DNA from: Bemisia tabaci
Lineage: Eukaryota; Arthropoda; Insecta; Hemiptera; Aleyrodidae
DNA: 64,000 nt
NCBI RefSeq assembly: GCF_918797505.1
Contig: NC_092798.1
Span: forward strand, 6,895,501-6,959,500
Direction of reading: 5' to 3'
Under the pieces are notes generated by a model. That model worked only from the letters and a program-made list of their open reading frames with translations. It searched no databases and had not been told where the DNA came from. Made by a program: the position numbers and the translations under genes. Within the stretch, counting starts at the first letter, position 1, and each line of letters opens with the position of its first letter. Of this stretch, positions 56,101 through 64,000 are shown piece by piece.

Positions 56101-58702
56101 GAATGTGCAAACCGTCTTAATTTTTTCCTCTCTTATTTTTAGATTATTATGTACATTTAATGCCCTGGATCAATTTGCATTCCTATAGCTTCCTCAAATC
56201 CATCAAAATTATTTCTGAGCCTATTTTTTTTCAATTTAATATGTGATTCTAACATATTGTGAGACATATACTCTGTATTTCAAGAAAGAAATAATTAAAA
56301 TGGTTCTCTCATGCTTACAAATTGTAAAAACTTCCTCTCAAACTTTAAACCCTCTAAATTCTTGCTTTTAAGCTTCTGCAATAACGGAGGGAGAATATGC
56401 TACAATTTAGCATCAAGCATAATTTGTCTACTTCAAAATGTCTTGGTAGGAGAAAGGAAGTTTGTTAATTCCTCCACATCAGAACAAAATCGTGGATATG
56501 CTTTTTTATTTGTAAAAACTTTTCTGTAGAATATCCTACTCATAAACGTCTAGAGTGTAAAAGTCCAAACTTTAAAAGTGAATTTTCTTTCTCTGTGTTA
56601 TATATCGTTCTGATCTGTGATATTAGTGACGGATATCCTGGCTCATAGCACTAGTGTAGCGGTTTGATCAAAGGGAAAGAAGAAAACGTAACTTGAACTG
56701 AAAGGGCTGATTTTAGTCATAGCTTAAATATTTTTGTAGGATATCACTGGTTGCGTGCTTTATTGCACTTTTTTATTTGTTCTAAGGGATAAATTTCTCT
56801 TTGTTTGTATTTATTTTTATTTCTAACCTAAATTTGTTACAGAAGCTCTAATTTTCAGCAGTTGTTACTTCCAAACTTCATTTTTAAGGAAGGATCCAAA
56901 TTATTTCAATTTTCTTGCTCTAAGAGCCTCCTTTTTACCAATATGTTTTCTTTTGAAACCCTCTGTATTGCCCTGTCTCATTAAATAATCATTTCCTGGC
57001 AAACATCTTGATCGCATATTTCCATTCCTATCAGGGACGCAGAAAGTTGCCTTCTTATTTTTTGAGGCAGCCTCCTATGCCGTCCATGTAAGACAACACG
57101 CTTCACTATTTTCCTTGTGTAAAATAAAAGCGCATTACACAGTTTTCCTAGGCAGTGGTAATGTGCCTATTGTTCATAGTTTTCTTTTAAAAAATATGAA
57201 GCGTTTTATGGTTTCCTTCACAAAAATGTTTTCCGTCTTCAAATTTTTCTCCTTTTTTTGTGCCCTCACACTTCTTCTGCAATTGGCTGATCAAGCTCTT
57301 TCTGCACCACTGATTCCTTTATTTTCTTGTCTCAAATCATGAAAAGGAAAGGATCAAAGTTAAAATGTTTGTAGATACATTTAAATCATCACCAACCCTC
57401 TGAATTTCTCGTATTTTTCACTTATTGTGTCGTATTATTTTCTCCTTGTTTTGGTCAAAGAGATTACATTAAATTTTATCCTCCTCCCTGTTTTCTTTAT
57501 ATAAGTATTTATTTTTTTTTCCTCGAGGTTTCATTGTCTTTGTAATTGCCCTTTCAAGAATTGTTCTTCAATTTAGAATGTATACAACTGTGAAACACCT
57601 CAAATATTACAAGTGATTTTAATTTTTTTAACATGTTGAAGTCAAAAATTTTCTCTTAATTACACGCTTTGACTCAATACAGTGGTCAAGGATCAACCAT
57701 ACCCTGAATTTTATGTAATGAACGAACAATGTAAGAATATATCTTTGATCTCAGTCTTAATGTTAATTTTTATGCAGAACAAGATATCTCATAACTTTTT
57801 ACAGCTTTGTCGGCTAGAGAGACGTTACTGTTTTACCGTCAAAATTGTAACTTCTTTCATTATTTTTTCTTCTTCTTGAGTTATATGGTTGTATACCATC
57901 TCTCCTTCTTCTTTCTTCTCTGGTATAAATATTCATGTAATTTTTGTTGAATTCTGCAATGTTAACGTAAATCAGCTGCTTTTTTTACATCATTTCCACT
58001 TTTTGTGTTGCAAAATATAACAACATTTTGTATCGCAAAATGAATGAACGTTTTGTGTTGCAAAATGTAACATCAGATCAATTAAGGGACCCTGCCTTAT
58101 CTTAGCTTTGAATATTTGTATCAAGTTCGACCAGAACTGAGTTGTCCCATTATCTGCTGTTTAAGATTTAAGAGAAGAATGTTATAATTCAGTAAAAATC
58201 AGCGTTCTAAGTTCATATGAAATTTTGTTAGACTTATAAGTTCTGAATATATTTTTGCTCATGAAGTACATAATACCATTCAAGTCGAATTCTGAATATC
58301 TCACATTAGAATGAAAAACATGTCCTACATTTCAATTCTGAGTGAGAAAGAGGTGATAGGAAATTTTCAACACTCTTTTTTGTATTTCACGCAACCAAAA
58401 GGCATACTCTTGTCTGGTTTTTAATAAGAGCATCACTATAACTAACCTGTATTTACCAAAAATGCCATGCAGGTAGTATGGGTTATCGTTATTTTGTTCT
58501 GTAATGGATATTTCTTTTTCATTCAACTAGAAGTAATCATTTCTGCTGAGCAATTTTTTAACTTTTATTCGAGGAACAACACTTTCATTAAGGCTCGATT
58601 AGAAGGAAGGAGGTTCAAGTCATCTGACCAGACAACCTGAGCCACCTTTTTTTACTGAATGAAGCTTTAACCTGAATTTTACTCGAGTTCAAAATAGCTG
58701 GC
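56101..58702. other. long non-coding stretch
   Basis: T-rich with short ORFs of no recognisable family. A small internal repeat occurs at about 58008-58070 (TTTTGTGTTGCAAAATNTAACA twice around TTTTGTATCGCAAAAT). No gene seen. Confidence 0.45.
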
Positions 58703-58940
58703 ATATTGACGGTGAAACTGCGGAAATTTGCGTATACTTCCTTTCATACTTTATTTTCTACATTGAAAACTCCTGAACATCATTTTTTGAAAACTGCAGT
58801 GATTTTTCTCTTATATGTGAAAAATATTTGGTAAAAATTGCAAGCCATGATGATAGTTCGGTCTCCTCTTGGAATTTAAAACAGGAGCAGAGATTTTGAA
58901 CCGCAACTGAGATATTCATTTGTAGTTTCACTGTCAATTC
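58703..58940. mobile_element. family A MITE
   Basis: Left TATTGACGGTGAAACTGCGG, right TGTAGTTTCACTGTCAAT; inner GGAGCAGAGATTTTGAACCG and ATTGCAAGCCATGATGATAG. Same architecture as the intronic copies. Confidence 0.65.
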
Positions 58941-61539
58941 GTGACTGGATATGTATTTTAGATTTTAAATGGAGGCAAATTCGATGTCTTTCGTTTAAAT
59001 CTAGGCTTTTCCTGCCACAGTGAAAGAACTCCCATTATAAAATCTGGAGTCTAAGTTCGTTTCTAGAAAACATAAGAAAAAAATAAAAATTCTCATCACA
59101 TTAATAGGTGTCTAGAAAAATCTTCAAGAGAAATCCTAAAGGCGAACTTTAATTCAAACTTTGTCCTCTGGTCATTTTCAGCTACTAAAGTAAGCCTTAA
59201 TTTATAAACACTGAAGCTACTTGTGATAGTATTTTAAGTAATATTAGGGGAAGTATTTCTAGAGGTTAAGGGCTGTCTTCGTTTTTAATCCCCTCTATTA
59301 GCATCAATATTTTGTTTGTTTCACTATTTATTTTTTCAAACTTGCTCTGTTTTATTGTTGTTTATCGAATTACGTTGTAACGTAGTTTGACTGTTTCTTT
59401 GGCCTTGTAAATAAATCAAAATTTTAAACATATCTAAGTATTATTTTTCTCTAATTTGATCCAACCCAGAAGAAGGTTACACATACTACCTTATCTTTCA
59501 GAGGGGAAAAGTATTGTTGAAAAATTTGTCTAATTTTTCTGAACAATTCTTCTGTAACAATTTTCAGCCACAATCTGGCCTTGTTTCCCTTTTGATTATC
59601 AGATTTTGAAACTTTGAATATTAATTCTACAAAGTAGAAAGAGAGGTATCATCTTAAATGAGTAATGAGCTTGTCACAAGACTAAGATTTTCCCCCTCTG
59701 AAGTAAGGGCGAGATCACTCAGAACAGTAAAAATTACCAAGATTATTATATCACTCAAATGAAATTCTGTTGAAAGATATCCTCAGTTGAATCATTTTTT
59801 TTTTTCATGCTATTGCCAGCCAGAATTGAGAAGTATTTGGCGTACCAAGCATTTTTGTACTAAAGGTAGTGATTTGTAACTTTGTTCGAAAGAAATCCAC
59901 ATTTCAGTGTTTTGACCAACCAATTGATGAACGGGGAGACATCTTCCATTTCAAGCATTTATTAATCTAATAGACAGAGCGGAAATTTATTTTCAATTTG
60001 GTCCCTTGGCTCCTGGAGCTCATCGGAAGATCAGCAGCCTCATTGTTGAAACTATTTCTGGCTTTGTAGACGAGATAAGACAAGACGAAGCCCTGTCTGT
60101 ACCTTGCAAAATATGTATTTTCGATGTCTTCTTGTGCTGACATAAGTTTCAACAATTAAGCTGCTACCATTGATAATTTCATTAAAGTACATATAGTTTT
60201 AATGGGAAAATTAAAATAACACTCTTTCTGCTGCACTTCAGACTCTGCAAATAATTTTGATGTTCGCTCCAACTATGATATGCACTCCTGCAGAACGACT
60301 AAAATACCTAGACCATGTCTCTGATAAGTTTACTTTTTTTATCTGCTTGCATAGATAGGTACTATAAGGAGCTGCTGAAAAATTGATTTTTTTATACTCC
60401 TTCCAATACAAATTTGTTTCCTTTCCAAAAAATTACTTCACGCTATGTTTGATCCCCCACCCCCTCTTGAAGTTGACAGTTTAAGATGAATTTCGGATGA
60501 AAAATTGCCTCCTTGTGTCGACTTTTCACCATATATTTTTGTAAAATCAGCACTGAGAGTACATGCTGATTTTACCATTATACAACCCAGCCCTGGACTG
60601 CCCCTCTTCCATAGCAATGCACCTGCTGTAACGCACTCAAACCTCCCTCCCTCCCTCCCTAGAGCGTTTCGTATTTCATGAACGCTTCTTCAGTACTAAA
60701 GCTGTCATGCTTACCAGCCGATGGAAAGAGTTCTACTTGAATGTTATTAGTTCGATCAAGGTCTACCTTGGGAAGATTTTGAATAAATGTCACAGAAAAT
60801 CAAATTCCGATTCAGATTGAATTTACATCGCAGGTCAATTTCTCAGCAATAATAATGATGAAGAAAACTTTTAATAAAAATGTAGAAAGTAAATGTAATA
60901 CCTATGGTGAGTCTATTCTCCGAATAGAGGCCCTTATCATCCGAAATTCAAATCAACCGCTCGTGTTTTCTATTCCCCTCTTCGTACGTTTCCGTAACCA
61001 ATCAGCGCTCGACCGTGGTTGTTAGTTTGTTTTGTCAATTTTGCAGGTTAGGTTCAAGGTTTTACACAGGTATGGACAGAACTAATCAGCGCTTAACGTC
61101 AGCCGTGTTTTGATTATTTTGATTTATTATGTTCGTTTATCGTTTGTCAAAATTTTTTGGGATTTTTTGCAGGTTATACGATATTAATTTTAGCGTTCGC
61201 ACAAACGTTTGAATGTTAATTTGATTGTAATTTCTTAACCTACGTCACGAGTCATTGACACGTTGAGGCTCATGATGGGAAATTTTCAACTTTTCCATAC
61301 CTGTGTAAATCTACCTTGGGTTAGGTTCTTTATTGAGTTCACTTTCATTAATCAATCTTGCGTCATCGATTTACTCTTCTTGCTTTTCCAAATTGTCGCT
61401 ATCATCTGTCAGTTTTCTGTACACATAATCTTATCGTTTTTTTTCATCGTGGAACTCAAACGAAATCAAGAAGCGACTAACTGTGCTCATTCTGAATTCT
61501 ACAACTGATGACCTTCCAGTAGGATTGGACTTCGGAACC
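58941..61539. other. non-coding, with a CTCCC microsatellite
   Basis: A (CCCT)n-like run is at about 60642-60660. No exon with family similarity was recognised. Confidence 0.45.
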
Positions 61540-61578
61540 ATGTCGCAGAAGAAGCCAGAATTGGAGGAACGAAAACAT
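61540..61578 (+). CDS. possible first coding exon (MSQKKPELEERKH)
   Basis: ATG in good context (ACCATGTCG), 13 charged codons, then GTAAGA donor. No downstream partner exon was identified and the MADF-BESS gene occupies the other strand, so this is weak. Confidence 0.22.
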
Positions 61579-62617
61579 GTAAGATTCAAAGCGGTTTCGC
61601 TTCTTGTTCTTAATAGTTCTGAATTTCTCCTTTGGCGTATGAGTCTGCCAAATAATTTACCAGTTAAACTGAAATAAGTAGCTGTCATTGTCTGTCTTGG
61701 AAAACGCTATTAAGCAACCTGAATCTAAGTTATGGAATAATCGGATTGAGTTTAGTACACAACCCAATAGACGAGCTACATGATCCGTTTAACAAACCGC
61801 AACTATTACTGGGACTTACGTAATAATACAATAGGGGCCAATATTGTCATAGGGAATAGAACCCAACCTGACCGGAGGACGGGCCATTCAGATAACTTCA
61901 GCCAAATCATCATCAGTTTCGCTTGAACGGAGGGAATCTGAGCCTAAAATCTTCCTTTTAATCTATAGAGTAAATGTATGTAGTTATATGGACAACAAAT
62001 TCCTGTTGTTTACTGCATGAGTAAACAGATCAAAATTTTAGCATGAAGTAGACGTTGAATGTAATTGGTAAGCTCAGATGAGTACAGGCTTAATCGGTCA
62101 TCCCTGATTCTCCTTAATCATGCGTGTTTATATCTCTTGGATTTGCCTTTTGCAGTTATTGATATCAGTAAAGTGTGTAATTTTTATGTCATGATCAGAA
62201 GAAATTAGGTACCTGAGAGCGGTGAGGAGCTCCGTGAGTGCAGGCGCAAACCCTCCCCCTAATTAAGGATCAAAGGAAATATTTGAACTTGCAAATATGT
62301 AGTCAGATTACTTTTGGAATGTTTATTTACATCAATATAATAACAAAAATCAATAAATACACAGTCTGAGTCGTGGAAATTCCAGTATTTACACTTACTT
62401 TGCTGAGGCACATAATTATCTTAATTTAGGGTGGGACGGTGGGAGTCCAATGCACATGACTCGAGGGACAAGTATACTCACTCTTGTTGATGCAATTTTT
62501 GCAAATGTTATAGAAGGAAATCACTGCAGTTTTATCAGAATTTTCCTCCTAGTTCTGAGGTAACTTATGAACCATTAACTCTTTGTTTCAACGGCCAAAA
62601 TAAAAATCACTTAGCTA
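61579..62617. other. intergenic/3' UTR region
   Basis: Contains the presumed 3' UTR of the minus-strand MADF-BESS gene at its right part, with AATAAA (complement of 62322-62327). Nothing else recognised. Confidence 0.45.
62322..62327 (-). terminator. candidate polyadenylation signal for the MADF-BESS gene
   Basis: Complement of TTTATT gives AATAAA about 290 bp after the stop codon. Confidence 0.4.
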
Positions 62618-62983
62618 CTATTCAGGGTGAGCATTCATGTCAGCTTGGAATATCAGCTGGTTTATGTCATGGATTATAGTCGCTCTCGTCCGCGGATCAT
62701 ATTTGTTCAACTTCTTTCCTAGATACCTCGTGAACATCAGTGTTGGATCATCATCATCTACTGATGTTTGCCAAATCGCACAGCCATTGGGCACCACTGT
62801 CTCCTCACTGATTAATTCATGTGTGGAGTCCTTCAATTTTTTCGGTAATTGTGTCTGATGAGTTCCCGATTTCCGTTTTCTTGGTATTGATGTCCGCTCA
62901 GAATTTTCTCCCGTTAGGAAATCTGTTAATTTCTCTATATCAGAAGTGTTATCTGAGTCTTGATCGGTGAGATGGTGGTTTTC
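62618..62983 (-). CDS. MADF-BESS gene, terminal exon with BESS motif
   Basis: 121 codons plus stop. The BESS motif lies in the last 40 residues, its usual C-terminal place. Confidence 0.78.
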   Translation of the reverse strand, partial: ENHHLTDQDSDNTSDIEKLTDFLTGENSERTSIPRKRKSGTHQTQLPKKLKDSTHELISEETVVPNGCAIWQTSVDDDDPTLMFTRYLGKKLNKYDPRTRATIIHDINQLIFQADMNAHPE

Positions 62984-63608
62984 CTTTAAAAAATAAAAAT
63001 AAAAAAGTGAGAAGATAAATCATGAACTTCAGGAGATCTTGTAGCAAATTATTGTATGTAGGTACCAATTTGATACAGAAAACATCTCGGCTAGGTTTCA
63101 ATAATCGTATTTTAAGTTCTCACAGATCAGCTTTTTTTTAAATTTACTGCTTTGATGTAACATACCCCCAACGGCCTCCTCCCCGTGTCCTGACGAAAAT
63201 CAAAATGTTTCTGAAGTATTTGATAAAAATGAGATCATTTTTCTTGTGAAGTGTCGAAAGATTGACGACATCACCGTGACAGCTTTTGAAATGTTTTTCT
63301 GAATGAAACTTAAACTTAACTGTTTAATACGAAGAGATTATTTCCAGGGAACTGAATTACAATGAGACATGATTACAATGTATGCCAAGCTCTCCAAAAC
63401 GAATTGCGAATTTCCAGGTGTTATTATTTTAAACGAATTGCAGCTGGATTCTTCCGATTCTAGAGGGCCAATAAGTTGATCAAAATAAAAGCTGGATTAC
63501 TTACATTATCGTTATCATTAGATTTATTATTCGCTTTTGATTTGCCTTCTCTGCTCATTAAAAAGCTGAAAGCTTTGAATGCATACCAGTCTGATTTGTA
63601 CACCCTTC
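62618..63608 (-). CDS. MADF-BESS putative transcription factor, 3' two exons (partial)
   Basis: Exons on the minus strand: 63608-63505 and 62983-62618, joined in phase 0 (donor GTAAGT, acceptor TTTTTTAAAG). The first encodes RVYKSDWYAFKAFSFLM, the end of a MADF domain (typical W-x-Y...L-x-F-L), then an Asn/Ser/Lys-rich linker. The second (121 residues) has an acidic start, basic PRKRKSG and LPKKLK (possible nuclear signals), and a BESS motif DPTLMFTRYLGKKLNKYDPR followed by ATIIHDINQLIFQAD. MADF binds DNA and BESS mediates protein contacts; such proteins regulate transcription in insects. The N-terminal MADF part must lie past 64000. Stop TAA/TAG follows HPE at 62618. Confidence 0.78.
63505..63608 (-). 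CDS. MADF-BESS gene, penultimate exon
   Basis: Acceptor TTTTGCAG, donor GTAAGT; two bases then 34 codons. Carries the C-terminal edge of MADF. The preceding exon ends with one base of a codon completed by GA. Confidence 0.75.
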
Positions 63609-64000
63609 CTGCAAAACACAAAAATCAATTCAACATCAAGCAATTGTTAGAGAAATAAAAAGGAACCATTATAAGCAGAGACTTTGATCAAAGATTATCA
63701 GAGGAAGTCGGAGAATTTTAAAAACTGTAGAGTTTATGAAAACCCCAATTTAATTCACTAGAAAAAGACCTGTCTACTGCATTATATTGCATCCAGTAAT
63801 TACGACCTGGGACACAGGTGCGGTGATTCTGCTTGTCAATAGATTAAATTCATGGGTAGGTATAATGCATGAAAATAATCTTTACCGATTTGAATAATCT
63901 TAATTTGAAGAGATTAGAGATTTTCGCTGTCTACTGACTTAATATCTCAAAATCATTTGCTCCGATATTGCTCTAACTTTTTACGTTGTATAAGGGACTG
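63609..64000 (-). other. intron of the MADF-BESS gene, presumed
   Basis: I see no exon with the N-terminal MADF motif here, so the rest of the gene lies beyond the window. Confidence 0.45.

Noticed and set aside
56101..58702. Short ORFs (65-75 codons) as genes
   Set aside because: T-rich hydrophobic translations typical of A+T-rich non-coding DNA; no motif, no splice context.

Overview
This is animal, almost certainly insect, nuclear DNA. It has GT-AG introns, an A+T-rich background, a BEL/Pao LTR retrotransposon, many short foldback elements, and a MADF-BESS gene of a type expanded in insects. The repeat content feels hemipteran, but that is an impression. No bacterial operon, phage, CRISPR array or rRNA gene was seen.

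Layout. (1) 1-14.3 kb: no convincing gene. It is a graveyard of small transposons: hAT-like MITEs, several inverted-repeat foldback families, and a non-autonomous Helitron (7010-7870, minus strand) inserted precisely into a copy of another element. (2) 14.3-30.15 kb: a satellite of about 116 tandem units of 136 bp (some 135), each with two copies of a 17-bp box and a higher-order structure (shifts of about 2310, 2580, 1765 and 6655 bp). Its many short ORFs on both strands are artefacts. (3) 30.25-45.9 kb: nine phase-consistent exons of an MBOAT-family lysophospholipid acyltransferase (MBOAT1/2, Drosophila oys-like), plus strand, lacking only the N-terminal coding exon(s). The array ends about 100 bp before the first visible exon. 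Exon 3 carries an in-frame 33-bp x 4 coding minisatellite. Introns are full of MITEs, including a nest in which a 3.7-kb foldback element sits inside a MITE. (4) 47.26-54.28 kb: a complete, very young BEL/Pao retrotransposon on the minus strand, with identical 205-bp LTRs, a CATAC target duplication, a tRNA-Phe primer site, gag-protease and pol. Between gag and pol lies a textbook -1 frameshift signal (A AAA AAC plus a 15-bp stem). Two extra ORFs follow pol, one encoding a C3HC4 RING finger. (5) 54.3-62.6 kb: mostly non-coding, with a candidate alternative last exon for the acyltransferase gene near 54.7 kb. (6) 62.6 kb to the right edge: the last two exons of a MADF-BESS gene on the minus strand, running off the window.

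The host genes are unrelated: a membrane phospholipid-remodelling enzyme and a putative DNA-binding regulator. The most interesting parts are the retrotransposon (frameshift element plus RING accessory ORF), the nested insertions whose empty sites can be read inside this same window, the satellite beside a splice acceptor, and the coding minisatellite.
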